From positions 20,977 to 84,976 of the forward strand of contig JAODAQ010000029.1 of NCBI GenBank assembly GCA_025463515.1: a stretch of 64,000 nt of DNA. Reading direction: 5' to 3'. Below are positions 52,318 through 61,041 of this stretch, in pieces. Origin of the DNA: Rhodoglobus sp. Lineage in GTDB: Bacteria > Actinomycetota > Actinomycetes > Actinomycetales > Microbacteriaceae. Every line of letters starts with the position of its first letter. Position 1 is the stretch's first letter. The position numbers and the translations under genes are program-made. The notes beneath the pieces are model-generated. The model was not told the origin of the DNA. It made no database searches and saw nothing but the letters and a program-made list of their open reading frames with translations.

Positions 52318-53469
52318 ATGGCCTTCCGTCGCAAAGTCGCAGAGACCCCGCTCACCACACAGGACGTCGACGCAGCAGTTCCGCCCTCGCTGCGGGTCGC
52401 GGGCGCGTACTCCTGGCGCATCCTGTTGGTCGTAGCGCTCGTGGGCGTCGTGATCTTCGTGATCGCGCAGCTCAAAGACATCGCGGTGCCGTTCATGATC
52501 GCGATCCTCGTCGCGGCCCTGCTCGTGCCCTTCGTGAACTTCCTCGTGCGGCACCGCTGGCCGAAGGCGCTCGCGGTGGCGCTCGCGATGGTCGCCACTA
52601 TCGCGATCGTGGGTGGGCTGATCTTCGTGATCGTGCAGCAGATCCGCAGCGGCTACCCCGACCTGCAGAAGCGCTCCCTCGTGGCCTACGAGGACTTCAA
52701 GGACTTCCTCGCGACCTCGCCGCTGCAGCTCGACGACGCGCAGATCCAGGCCTATATCGACCAGGCGTTCGCCGCGATCCAGAAAGACAGCCAGGCGCTG
52801 CTCTCCGGCGCCCTGTCGGTCGGGACCACCGCCGGCCACGTGCTCGCCGGCCTCCTGCTCGTCCTGTTCGCGACCCTCTTCATCCTCATCGACGGCAAGG
52901 GCATCTGGGGCTGGATCGTGCGCCTGTTCCCGCGCCGCTCGCGCGCCGCTCTCGACGGGTCGGGCAAGGCCGGATGGGTCACGCTCACGACCTTCGTGAA
53001 GGTGCAGATCTTCGTGGCCGCCGTGGACGCGATCGGCATCGGCGTCGGCGCCTGGATCCTCGGCCTCGTGTTCGGCGGATTCCCCCTCGTCATCCCGATC
53101 GCGATCGCGGTGTTCCTCGGCTCGTTCATCCCCGTCGTCGGCGCCGTGCTCACGGGCGCGATCGCCGTGTTCGTTGCCCTGGTCTACCTCGGCCCGTTCC
53201 CGGCTCTGCTCATGGTCGGCATCGTCCTGCTCGTGCAGCAGGTCGAGGGCCACATCCTCCAGCCGCTCGTGATGGGCTCCGCGGTGAAGGTGCACCCGCT
53301 CGCGGTGGTGTTCGCCGTCGCCGCGGGATCGTTCCTCGCGGGCATCCCCGGAGCCCTGTTCGCCGTCCCGGTCATCGCGGTGGCCAACGTCATGGTGAAA
53401 TACATTGCGGCGGGCTCGTGGAAGACGAACCCCAACCCGAAACCGAAAGACGTTCTGCCAGATGCCTGA
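52318..53469 (+). CDS. AI-2E family transporter (PerM-like membrane protein)
   Basis: The 383-residue protein has about eight membrane helices and the family motifs FMIAILVAALLVPFVNFL and the C-terminal EGHILQPLVMGSAVKVHPLAVVFAVAAGSFLAGIPGALFAVPVIA. Members include the E. coli AI-2 exporter TqsA and Na+/H+ antiporter-like proteins; substrate is unknown here. TAGACT at 52306-52311, six bases before the ATG, marks a leaderless start. It overlaps ilvA by eight bases. Confidence 0.88.
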   Translation: MAFRRKVAETPLTTQDVDAAVPPSLRVAGAYSWRILLVVALVGVVIFVIAQLKDIAVPFMIAILVAALLVPFVNFLVRHRWPKALAVALAMVATIAIVGGLIFVIVQQIRSGYPDLQKRSLVAYEDFKDFLATSPLQLDDAQIQAYIDQAFAAIQKDSQALLSGALSVGTTAGHVLAGLLLVLFATLFILIDGKGIWGWIVRLFPRRSRAALDGSGKAGWVTLTTFVKVQIFVAAVDAIGIGVGAWILGLVFGGFPLVIPIAIAVFLGSFIPVVGAVLTGAIAVFVALVYLGPFPALLMVGIVLLVQQVEGHILQPLVMGSAVKVHPLAVVFAVAAGSFLAGIPGALFAVPVIAVANVMVKYIAAGSWKTNPNPKPKDVLPDA

Positions 53470-54697
53470 GACTGCTGTGGGGCCCTCACTCTCCGACTTC
53501 CAGGAGGCCCGTGAGCGCGTCGCCCCGGCGATCCACATCACCCCCATGGAGACCTCGAGCTACCTCGAGGGCGTGCTCGGCGCCCCGGTGTTCCTCAAGT
53601 GCGAGAACCTGCAGCGCACCGGCTCGTACAAGATCCGCGGCGCGTACAACCGCATCTCGCGACTGACCGACGAGGAGAAGGCGCGCGGCGTCGTCGCCGC
53701 CTCGGCAGGCAACCACGCGCAGGGCGTCGCGTACGCCGCGCGCGAGCTCGGCATCAAGGCGACGATCTTCATGCCCCTCGGCGTCGCGCTGCCCAAGCTC
53801 CAGGCCACCAAGGACTACGGCGCCGACGTGGTGCTGCGCGGTCACACGGTGTCGGAGCCGCTGCGCGCCGCCGCGGAGTTCGCCCGCACCACCGGCGCCG
53901 TGCTCATCCCGCCGTTCGACCACTTCGACGTCGTCGCGGGCCAGGGCACCCTCGGCCTCGAGATCCTCGACCAGCGACCCGACGTCGACACCGTGATCGT
54001 GCCGATCGGCGGCGGCGGCCTCATCTCGGGCGTCGCGAGCGCGATGAAGCAGCGCGCCGCGCTCGACGGGCGCACGATCCGGATCATCGGCGTGCAGGCC
54101 GCGAACGCCGCGCCGTACCCGGTCTCGCTCGCGGCCGGAGCTCCCACCGAGATCTCGATCACGCCGACCATCGCCGACGGCATCGCGGTGGCCCGCCCCG
54201 GGGACCTGAACTTCCAGATCGTCAGCCAGTACGTCGACGAGGTGGTCACGGTCACCGACGACGACACCGCGCAGGCCCTGCTGGTCCTCCTCGAGCGCGC
54301 CAAGCTCGTGGTCGAGCCGGCGGGGGCCGTGGGCGTTGCGGCGATCCTCTCCGGCAAGGTCGCGGCCACCGGCACGACGGTCGTGATCCTCAGCGGCGGC
54401 AACATCGACCCGCTCATGATGGAGCGCGTGATCTCGCACGGGCTCGCGGCGTCCGAGCGCTATTTGAAGCTCCGGATTCCCCTGCCCGACCGCCCCGGTC
54501 AGCTCGCGCGCACCGCCGCCATCGTGGCCGAGGCCAACGCCAACGTCGTCGAGGTGCTCCACACCCGCCACGGCAGCGGACTGCAGATCAGCCAGGTCGA
54601 GCTCGAGCTGCACATCGAGACCCGCGGCTCCGAGCACGCGGAGGACGTGCTCGCGCGCCTGCGCGACGAGGGCTTCGAACCGCGCATCGACTTCTGA
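53462..54697 (+). CDS. ilvA: Threonine ammonia-lyase with ACT domain
   Basis: The 411-residue PLP enzyme deaminates threonine to 2-oxobutanoate, the first step to isoleucine. The PLP lysine is in RTGSYKIRGA, the phosphate-binding glycines in PIGGGGLISG, and SAGNHAQGVA is the substrate loop. A single C-terminal ACT domain (about 335-411) allows amino acid feedback, so it is shorter than the two-ACT form of E. coli IlvA. The start overlaps the preceding membrane protein gene by eight bases. Confidence 0.92.
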   Translation: MPETAVGPSLSDFQEARERVAPAIHITPMETSSYLEGVLGAPVFLKCENLQRTGSYKIRGAYNRISRLTDEEKARGVVAASAGNHAQGVAYAARELGIKATIFMPLGVALPKLQATKDYGADVVLRGHTVSEPLRAAAEFARTTGAVLIPPFDHFDVVAGQGTLGLEILDQRPDVDTVIVPIGGGGLISGVASAMKQRAALDGRTIRIIGVQAANAAPYPVSLAAGAPTEISITPTIADGIAVARPGDLNFQIVSQYVDEVVTVTDDDTAQALLVLLERAKLVVEPAGAVGVAAILSGKVAATGTTVVILSGGNIDPLMMERVISHGLAASERYLKLRIPLPDRPGQLARTAAIVAEANANVVEVLHTRHGSGLQISQVELELHIETRGSEHAEDVLARLRDEGFEPRIDF

Positions 54698-54727
54698 CCG
54701 TTCCTCGGGACTGATAGGTTCGTGCTC

Positions 54728-55624
54728 GTGGACGACGACCTGCAGCCGATCGCGCCCTTCACCTTCGAGCTGACGGCGCCCGTCGAGCCGCCCCCGCGCA
54801 AGCGGCGCACTGCCCTCATCGTCAGCCTCGCCGTGGGTGTGCCGCTGCTCGCCGCGGCCGGAGTGTTCGCCTTCCTGCTCCTCTCCGGCGCCTTCGCCGA
54901 CCGCGAGCCGCCGCAGCTGACCGCGACACAGGCCGGCCGCATCCAGGACGAGGTCGCCGAGCGGGAGGACCTCCTGGCCCAGCTCGACGACAAACGCAGC
55001 GAGTTCCGCACCGCGATGCTGCAGTGGGACCAGTCGGTCTCGTGGGCGGAGGATGCGCACGGCCCCGCCGACCAGCCGACCGTCGCCGTCGCGAACCCCG
55101 GCGGTGACGCGCTGCCCGGCGACGACCCGACCGGTCGCGCCTTCCTCGACTCGATCGGCGCCACGGATGTCTCGGTGGTCTTCGACGCCGGCCCCGACAA
55201 CTGCGGCTACTACGGCAACGGCGGCCAGTCCGACTTCGTGTACGCCGGCGGCTGCTTCCGCGGCGACTACGCGAACACCCTCTACATGGCGTGGGACTCG
55301 GGCGCGGAAGACCTCGTCTGGTCGATCTTCGTCCACGAGGCGATGCACTGGTTCCAGGCCGAGAAGTACGCGCAGGCCACCTACCTCGCCGACTTCGCCG
55401 GTATCGACGAGGCCGCCTACGACGACAAGTGGGAGGCGGACGCGAGCTGCCGCGCCGTCTACGTCTACGGCATCTCGATCGACGAGTACGTCGACTCGAG
55501 CTCGCCCTGCACGATCGACGGCTGGTACGAGGGCTGGATCAGCGACTACCTCACCTCGCTCGGGGCGGACCTGGCCGAGCCGGATCCGACTGCCTACGAG
55601 CTCGCCGAGACGAGCCGCCCGTGA
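54728..55624 (+). CDS. Membrane-anchored protein with HExxH motif: possible metallopeptidase
   Basis: The 298-residue protein has a short cytoplasmic head, one membrane helix (about 29-52), a coiled-coil-like stretch and an extracytoplasmic domain with four cysteines. VHEAMHWFQ (H203, E204, H207) is a zinc-type HExxH motif, and WEADASC follows with E236, a plausible third ligand, 29 residues later. I recognise no named family. The GTG at 54728 is chosen because TAGGTT (54715-54720) is seven bases upstream; a GTG at 54722 is the alternative. It overlaps the next lipoprotein gene. Confidence 0.6.
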   Translation: MDDDLQPIAPFTFELTAPVEPPPRKRRTALIVSLAVGVPLLAAAGVFAFLLLSGAFADREPPQLTATQAGRIQDEVAEREDLLAQLDDKRSEFRTAMLQWDQSVSWAEDAHGPADQPTVAVANPGGDALPGDDPTGRAFLDSIGATDVSVVFDAGPDNCGYYGNGGQSDFVYAGGCFRGDYANTLYMAWDSGAEDLVWSIFVHEAMHWFQAEKYAQATYLADFAGIDEAAYDDKWEADASCRAVYVYGISIDEYVDSSSPCTIDGWYEGWISDYLTSLGADLAEPDPTAYELAETSRP

Positions 55625-56082
55625 AAGGCGTGAAGGGCGTGAAGAGCGCCGTCGTCGCCGCGGCCGTGGTGCTCCTGCTCTCCGGCTGCTTCGGCCCCGG
55701 TGAGGCCGAGCTCATCAAGCAGGCCTCTGGCGACTTCGACGCGCTCGTCGACCAGGCCGCTGCCGTGGACGTGGCCGTGCTGCACACCCTCGACGTCGAG
55801 AAGCCCGCCGTGGAGGCCTGCGACGCCAAGACAGAGGACGAGCGCACGGTGTTCGTCGCGGCCGGCACGATGGCGGTGCAGACCGATTCCGCCGACGAGC
55901 GGGACCTCGTCGAGGGCTTCGAGCTGAGCGAGAAGTCGGACGACGAGAAGGAGCGCTGGACCGAGGTCACCAAGGACCTCGAGAAAGGTCAGCGCACCTG
56001 GGTCGACCCGCAGGGCATCACGGCGTCGGTCACCGTCGACGACGGCCTACTGGTCGTCGCGGTGTTCAGCCCCTGCCGCTAG
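55621..56082 (+). CDS. Putative lipoprotein
   Basis: The 153-residue protein starts with a basic KGVKGVKS head, a hydrophobic core and the lipobox LSGC (cysteine about 22), so it should be lipid-anchored outside the membrane. The mature part is acidic and contains two further cysteines. Its GTG overlaps the stop of the HExxH protein, so the two probably work together. Family not recognised. Confidence 0.7.
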   Translation: MKGVKGVKSAVVAAAVVLLLSGCFGPGEAELIKQASGDFDALVDQAAAVDVAVLHTLDVEKPAVEACDAKTEDERTVFVAAGTMAVQTDSADERDLVEGFELSEKSDDEKERWTEVTKDLEKGQRTWVDPQGITASVTVDDGLLVVAVFSPCR

Positions 56083-56571
56083 CTACGGGACGTACGTCTC
56101 GACTTTGAGGATCTTGACGGCGATCGCCTTGCCGTTGGGCGCCGTGTAGCTGGTCTCGTCGCCGACCTTCAGGCCGATGATCGCGGTGCCGAGCGGGCTG
56201 CCCTCGCTGTAGACGTCGAGGTCGCTGTCGCCCACGATCTCGCGGCTGCCGATGAGGAACGTGCTCTCGTCGCCGAGGATCGTCGCGGTGATCACCGTGC
56301 CGGGCTCGACCACGCCCGTGGACGCGGGGGCCTCGCCGACCGTGGCGTGGCGCAGCAGCTCGGTGAGCACGCGGATGCGCGCCTCGATCTTGCCCTGCTC
56401 CTCCTTGGCGGCGTGGTAGCCGCCGTTCTCCTTCAGGTCGCCCTCTTCGCGCGCGGCCTCGATCTTCTTGGCGATCTCGAGGCGGCCCTCGCCGGAGAGC
56501 TGCTCGAGCTCCGCTGTGCGACGGTCGAACGCCTCCTGGGTCAGCCAGGTGACCGAGTTGTCGTTGGACAT
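56083..56571 (-). CDS. greA: Transcription elongation factor GreA
   Basis: The 162-residue protein has an N-terminal coiled coil with the acidic tip EEGDLKENGGYHAAKEEQGKIEARI and a C-terminal FKBP-like domain including SPLGTAIIGLKVGDETSYTAPNG. It rescues backtracked RNA polymerase by stimulating transcript cleavage. It converges with the lipoprotein gene, their ends adjoining exactly, and precedes the DUF4307 gene's transcript on the same strand. Confidence 0.95.
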   Translation of the reverse strand: MSNDNSVTWLTQEAFDRRTAELEQLSGEGRLEIAKKIEAAREEGDLKENGGYHAAKEEQGKIEARIRVLTELLRHATVGEAPASTGVVEPGTVITATILGDESTFLIGSREIVGDSDLDVYSEGSPLGTAIIGLKVGDETSYTAPNGKAIAVKILKVETYVP

Positions 56572-56623
56572 TGCATCTCCCTCTACAGAACGAAACCGGC
56601 CACACGGGCCGGAATAGCTCAGC

Positions 56624-57016
56624 CTAGGTCAGCCAGCAACGGTAGATCAACCCGGTAACGGCGGGCTCCGTGGTCAGGAGGCGCTCGGTCAGGTCGCGGG
56701 TGCGCACCGCCGAGGCGGGTACGTCGACGACCTTCCACCCCACTATCGCGAAAGTCGAGTTGAGCGCCTGCACGGCGCACCGGGCATCCGTGCCGGGCTC
56801 GACGGTGAACTGCCACGTCACGTCGACCGTCGAGTCGTCGACGATGCTGTGCGCGGTGTCCTCCGCCTGGAACTGCGCGGGCGCCCCGAGGACGCCGGCC
56901 CAGAGCAGCCACGCGGCGAAGACGACCGCGAACGCGAGGGCCGAGACGATGACCACAACGCGCGTACGGCGGGAGGCTGAGCGCGTGCGGCCGTAGCGCG
57001 CATCGAGGTCGGTCAA
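56624..57016 (-). CDS. DUF4307 membrane protein
   Basis: The 130-residue protein has a basic N-terminus (RYGRTRSASRRTR), one membrane helix (VVVIVSALAFAVVFAAWLLWAG) and a small extracytoplasmic domain with two cysteines (CAVQALN and YRCW). This is the DUF4307 pattern of actinobacteria, usually next to mca and greA as here. Function unknown. Confidence 0.87.
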   Translation of the reverse strand: MTDLDARYGRTRSASRRTRVVVIVSALAFAVVFAAWLLWAGVLGAPAQFQAEDTAHSIVDDSTVDVTWQFTVEPGTDARCAVQALNSTFAIVGWKVVDVPASAVRTRDLTERLLTTEPAVTGLIYRCWLT

Positions 57017-57065
57017 AGGGTCGCTCCGTTAGTCTTGGAGTTCCAAGGCTAAAGGACAATCCACA

Positions 57066-57944
57066 GTGACACGGCGCCTGCTGGCTGTACACGCCCACCC
57101 CGACGACGAGTCGAGCAAGGGCGCCGCGACGTACGCCTACTACGCGGCATCCGGCGCGACCGTCACGGTGGTGAGCTGCACGGGCGGCGAGCGCGGCGAC
57201 GTGCAGAACGAAGGGCTCGAGCCGCGCGCGATGGCCGAGCGCGACATGGCCGGGCTGCGGCGGATCGAGATGGCGGCGGCCCAGCGGGTCCTGGGCATCG
57301 AGCACCGCTGGCTGGGCTACGTGGACTCCGGCCTGCCCGACGACTACACCCGCGACCGTGCCGATCTGCTCCCCGCCGGCTGCTTCGCGCTCGTGCCGCT
57401 CGAGATCTCCGCGGAGCCCCTGGTCCGCGTCATCCGGCAGGCCCGGCCCCAGGTGATGATCGCCTACGACGAGAGCGGCGGCTACCCGCACCCCGACCAC
57501 ATCCGCGCGCACGAGCTCGCGATGTACGCGCGGGAGGCCGCCGCCGACCCGGCCCGCTACCCCGGGCAGGGCGAGCCGTGGCGCGTCTCGAAGGTCTACT
57601 ACGACCGGATCTTCAACTCCCGCCGGGTCGCCGCGGTGCACGACGCGCTCGTCGCCGCCCACCACGAGCGCGCGGCCGACCTGGCCGAGATGCGCGAGTG
57701 GATGAAGGACCGGCCGGATGCCACGACCACCCGGGTCCCGGTGGGGGAGTACCTCGACATCCGCGACGCGGCCCTCCGCTCGCACGCGAGCCAGGTCGCC
57801 CCGGACGACCGCTTCTTCTTCTGGCCCAACGACGTGCAGCGCGGCGCGTGGCCGTACGAGGACTTCCAGCTCGTCGAGTCATCGGTCGAGACCAGCCTTC
57901 CGGAGGACGATCTGTTCGCCGGCCTAGACAATGAGGACTCATGA
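57066..57944 (+). CDS. mca: Mycothiol S-conjugate amidase Mca
   Basis: The 292-residue zinc hydrolase cleaves mycothiol S-conjugates to a mercapturic acid and GlcN-inositol, completing detoxification of electrophiles. The zinc site motifs are HAHPDDE near residue 10 and HPDH near residue 143 (GGYPHPDHIRAHEL), with CTGGERGD between. The length and the C-terminal DDRFFFWP segment fit Mca rather than MshB. It starts with GTG and an AAAGGA site. Its presence implies mycothiol, which fits the arsenate reductases seen here. Confidence 0.93.
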   Translation: MTRRLLAVHAHPDDESSKGAATYAYYAASGATVTVVSCTGGERGDVQNEGLEPRAMAERDMAGLRRIEMAAAQRVLGIEHRWLGYVDSGLPDDYTRDRADLLPAGCFALVPLEISAEPLVRVIRQARPQVMIAYDESGGYPHPDHIRAHELAMYAREAAADPARYPGQGEPWRVSKVYYDRIFNSRRVAAVHDALVAAHHERAADLAEMREWMKDRPDATTTRVPVGEYLDIRDAALRSHASQVAPDDRFFFWPNDVQRGAWPYEDFQLVESSVETSLPEDDLFAGLDNEDS

Positions 57945-58222
57945 ACCTGCATGTACTCGCCAGCTACGTGATCGTCTGGCTGGCCGACCCCACCCCGAGC
58001 CCCACCCCGGGAGAGTTCACCGGCAACGAGGACGCGGTGACGCCCGGAGTGGTCGGCTTCATCGCCACGTTCTTCATCGCCGCGCTCACCGTGCTGCTGC
58101 TGGTCGACATGACCCGCCGAGTGCGCCGTGTGCGCTACCGTGCCGAGATCCAGGAGAAGCTCGAGGCCGAGGCCGAGGCCGAGGCCAAGGGCGAAGAGGT
58201 CAGCTCAGCACCGGAGGGTTGA
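57941..58222 (+). CDS. Small single-pass membrane protein downstream of mca
   Basis: The 93-residue protein has a hydrophobic N-terminus, a Pro/Thr-rich outside loop (DPTPSPTPGEFTGNEDAV), one strong membrane helix (VVGFIATFFIAALTVLLLVDM) and a charged, glutamate-rich coiled tail. It overlaps mca by four bases and the convergent trhA by 23 bases. Function unknown, though the gene order mca-small membrane protein is common in actinobacteria. Confidence 0.75.
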   Translation: MNLHVLASYVIVWLADPTPSPTPGEFTGNEDAVTPGVVGFIATFFIAALTVLLLVDMTRRVRRVRYRAEIQEKLEAEAEAEAKGEEVSSAPEG

Positions 58223-58904
58223 TCGCGACCAGCAGGATGCCCGTCCAGTGGCACAGGAACGCGAGCAGCGTGAGCGTGTGGAAGATCTCGTGGAACCCGA
58301 ACACCCCCGGGATCGGGTTGGGCCGCTTGAGGCCGTAGATGACCGCGCCGACCGAGTAGAGCACGCCGCCGACGAGGATGAGCGTCATCATGATCGCGTT
58401 GGCGTTGAAGAAGTCCACGATGAACGCGAGTGCCGCGTAGCCGAGTAGCAGGTAGAGCGGCACGTACAGCCAGCGCGGCGCGCCGATCCAGAACACTCGG
58501 AACAGGATGCCCAGGCCGGCGCCGCCCCACACGAGCCACAGCAGCAGCGTCGCCTTGTCGTGCGGCAGGCACAGCACCGTGATCGGCGTGTACGAGCCCG
58601 CGATGAGCAGGAAGATGTTCGCGTGGTCGATGCGCTTGAAGATCCCCTTGACCTTCGGGCTCCAGTTGATGCGGTGGTAGAGCGCGCTCGTTCCGAACAG
58701 CAGCAGCGAGCACGCGAAGAAGATCGAGGTGCTGATCTTGGCGGCGGAGCCGTCTGCGAGCACGACGAGGATGATGCCGAGCGCGACCGCCACCGGGAAC
58801 GTCCCCGCGTGGATCCAGCCGCGCCAGGTGGGCTTCACATCGGCCGTGCCGTGCTCGATCTCATCCTCGAGAAGGGGAAGATTGGGGAGGTCGGGCGCCG
58901 TCAT
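58200..58904 (-). CDS. trhA: PAQR / hemolysin III family membrane protein (TrhA)
   Basis: The 234-residue protein has seven membrane helices and the PAQR zinc-site motifs: SALYHRINWSP, KRIDHANIFLLIAGSYTP and GFHEIFHTLTLLAFLCHWTGIL. PAQR proteins bind a metal at the membrane and may act as ceramidase-like hydrolases or in membrane homeostasis. It is convergent with the small membrane protein gene. Confidence 0.9.
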   Translation of the reverse strand: MTAPDLPNLPLLEDEIEHGTADVKPTWRGWIHAGTFPVAVALGIILVVLADGSAAKISTSIFFACSLLLFGTSALYHRINWSPKVKGIFKRIDHANIFLLIAGSYTPITVLCLPHDKATLLLWLVWGGAGLGILFRVFWIGAPRWLYVPLYLLLGYAALAFIVDFFNANAIMMTLILVGGVLYSVGAVIYGLKRPNPIPGVFGFHEIFHTLTLLAFLCHWTGILLVAINPPVLS

Positions 58905-58955
58905 GGCGCCAGCTTACGGCAGCCCATGTCGAGCAAGCTGGACTAGCGTATGTAC

Positions 58956-59741
58956 GTGACTGAGCGCCAGGTTCCCCTAGGTCGGGGATTTCTCTACGGC
59001 CTCTACCAGAACCGGCTGAGGCGCTTCCTCGCCACCCAGTCGCTTCCCCGGCACGTCGCCATGATCATCGACGGCAACCGGCGCTGGGCCCGCCTGCGCG
59101 AGCTCGAGACCGCGGCGCACGGGCACCGCGCCGGCGCGGCGAAGTACCGCGAGTTCCTCGAGTGGTGCGACGACCTCGGCATCTCGGTGGCGACCCTCTA
59201 CCTGCTCTCGACCGACAACCTCACGGGCCGCACCAAGGTGGAGCTGGACAGCCTGTTCGAGATCATCGGCGATCTCGCGGAGGACCTCTCGCACTTCCGC
59301 GACTGGCGCGTGCAGCACGTGGGCTCGACCGAGGGCCTCCCGGAGGACCTCAAGACCCGCCTCGCGGAGGCCGCCAAGCGCACCGAGGGCAACAAGGGCC
59401 TGCACGTCAACCTCGCGATCGGCTACGGCGGCCGCCGCGAGATCGCGGACGCCATGCGCAGCATCGTGCAGGCGCACGAGAGCAAGGGCGGCACGCTCGA
59501 CGCGCTCGCCGAGCTGCTCACCCCCGAGCTCATCGGCGAGCACCTGTACACGGGCGGACAGCCCGACCCCGACCTCGTGATCCGCACCTCGGGGGAGCAG
59601 CGCATCAGCGACTTCATGCTGTGGCAGAGCGCGCACAGCGAGTTCTACTTCGTCGAGGCCCTCGGCCCCGACCTGCGCGAGGTCGACTTCCTGCGCGCCC
59701 TGCGCGACTTCTCACGCCGCCAACGGAGGTTCGGACAGTGA
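58956..59741 (+). CDS. uppS: Isoprenyl transferase (undecaprenyl/polyprenyl diphosphate synthase family)
   Basis: The 261-residue cis-prenyltransferase makes the polyprenyl carrier for cell wall synthesis. The DGN motif is [11 protein letters not shown], and [24 protein letters not shown] matches the substrate and dimer motifs. GTG 58956 is chosen over ATG 58950 because TAGCGT (58944-58949) is exactly six bases before it. Its stop overlaps the next gene. Confidence 0.92.
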   Translation: MTERQVPLGRGFLYGLYQNRLRRFLATQSLPRHVAMIIDGNRRWARLRELETAAHGHRAGAAKYREFLEWCDDLGISVATLYLLSTDNLTGRTKVELDSLFEIIGDLAEDLSHFRDWRVQHVGSTEGLPEDLKTRLAEAAKRTEGNKGLHVNLAIGYGGRREIADAMRSIVQAHESKGGTLDALAELLTPELIGEHLYTGGQPDPDLVIRTSGEQRISDFMLWQSAHSEFYFVEALGPDLREVDFLRALRDFSRRQRRFGQ

Positions 59742-60856
59742 CCATCGAAGAGTTCATAGCCAATTTCGGCGAGGAGCCCGGCTACCTCGACTTCGCGAAG
59801 CGCGCCCCGATCGGCCGCACCGTGCGCGACGAGGAGACGGCGATGTCGAGCCTCCTCGGGCGCTCGAGGTTCGGCACGCTCGACACCATGGACGAGCAGG
59901 ATGCCCGGGTCCGGGCCGCGGTGGCGGCACTCACGGGCTTCCGCGACGACCAGGTGGTCTTCCAGCCCAACACCAGCCAGGGCCTCATGCACACCATGTT
60001 CGGCCTCACCGGCGAGATCCTGCTCTCGCCCGCCGAGTTCCCGAGCAACACCTTCGCCGTCTCCCGTGCCGCCGACGCGCTCGGCGTCGTCACGCCGCGC
60101 TGGCTCGAGACCGACCACGGCCGCGTCACGCCCGGCAACATCAAGCGGCAGCTGCGCAAGTCGACTGTCGCGGTCGAGGTGAGCCTCGTCGACTACCGCA
60201 CGGGCCACCTCGTCGACCTCGAGGGCATTCGCCAGGTCGTGGGCGACCGGCTGCTCATCGTCGACGCGATCCAGGGCTTCGGCATCGTGGACGCCCCCTA
60301 CGAGCTCGCGGACGTGGTCGTCGCCGGCGGCCAGAAGTGGGTGCGGGCGGGCTGGGGCACCGGATTCCTCGCCCTCAGCGACCGCGCCGCCGAGACCCTC
60401 GTCCCGGTGTTCTCGGGCTGGAGCGCCTCGGACGCCGAGGGCACGCCCACCGAGGTGCTCCCGCCCACCCGCGGCGCGCGCGCCTTCAGCATCAGCAACC
60501 CGGACCCGATCGCGCAGGCGAGGTTCGCGGCGGCGCTCGAGGAGATCTCGGCCGTGGGCGTCCCCGCCATCAACTCGAAGCTCGCCGAGAACGTCTCCCG
60601 CACCATCGACCTCGCGGACGAGTTCGCGATCGAGGTGACCTCGGCGCGGGCGGAGGCCGAGCGCGCGGGCATCGTCGTGATCGCGCCGGAGCCCGACCAG
60701 CTCACTGTGCTTGCCGCCTCGCTGCACAACCACGGCATGACCTCCACGGCCCGCGAGGGCACGGTGCGCCTGAGCCCGCACGTGACCACGGACGAGGAGA
60801 CGTTCGCGATGCTCAAGGCGGCGTTCACGTCGTTCGCCAGCGCTGTCAACCTCTGA
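59738..60856 (+). CDS. Class V aminotransferase-like PLP enzyme
   Basis: The 372-residue protein has the fold-type I cysteine desulfurase/aminotransferase class V layout. The PLP lysine is in [19 protein letters not shown], and [10 protein letters not shown] carries the PLP aspartate. A close kynureninase/isopenicillin epimerase-like relative is possible; substrate unknown. Its GTG overlaps the uppS stop. A structured 185-bp region separates it from phoH. Confidence 0.82.
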   Translation: MTIEEFIANFGEEPGYLDFAKRAPIGRTVRDEETAMSSLLGRSRFGTLDTMDEQDARVRAAVAALTGFRDDQVVFQPNTSQGLMHTMFGLTGEILLSPAEFPSNTFAVSRAADALGVVTPRWLETDHGRVTPGNIKRQLRKSTVAVEVSLVDYRTGHLVDLEGIRQVVGDRLLIVDAIQGFGIVDAPYELADVVVAGGQKWVRAGWGTGFLALSDRAAETLVPVFSGWSASDAEGTPTEVLPPTRGARAFSISNPDPIAQARFAAALEEISAVGVPAINSKLAENVSRTIDLADEFAIEVTSARAEAERAGIVVIAPEPDQLTVLAASLHNHGMTSTAREGTVRLSPHVTTDEETFAMLKAAFTSFASAVNL

Positions 60857-60932
60857 CCAAGGTTTACCTCCTAGACACATTTGGCGGTGTGTCGGTTACG
60901 CGGCTGAATCATCCGAGGCTTAGCGTCGAGAT

Positions 60933-61027
60933 ATCAGGCACGGCGCCTGATCGAGACGGCCACGTAAGTTCGTTTCGGAACCAACACCGGCCGTCTTCGC
61001 AGACTGGATCCGAGTGCGCAGCACTCG
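60933..61027 (+). ncRNA. Three-hairpin leader upstream of phoH
   Basis: Three perfect 7-bp stems lie in series: ATCAGGC/GCCTGAT (60933-60939 with 60945-60951), GACGGCC/GGCCGTC (60955-60961 with 60989-60995, 27-base loop) and CGAGTGC/GCACTCG (61011-61017 with 61021-61027). The last ends 14 bases before the chosen phoH start. It looks like a structured 5' leader, or a terminator of the upstream gene followed by a control element. No known riboswitch consensus is recognised. Confidence 0.45.
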
Positions 61028-61041
61028 GGGATGGAGTGCAC

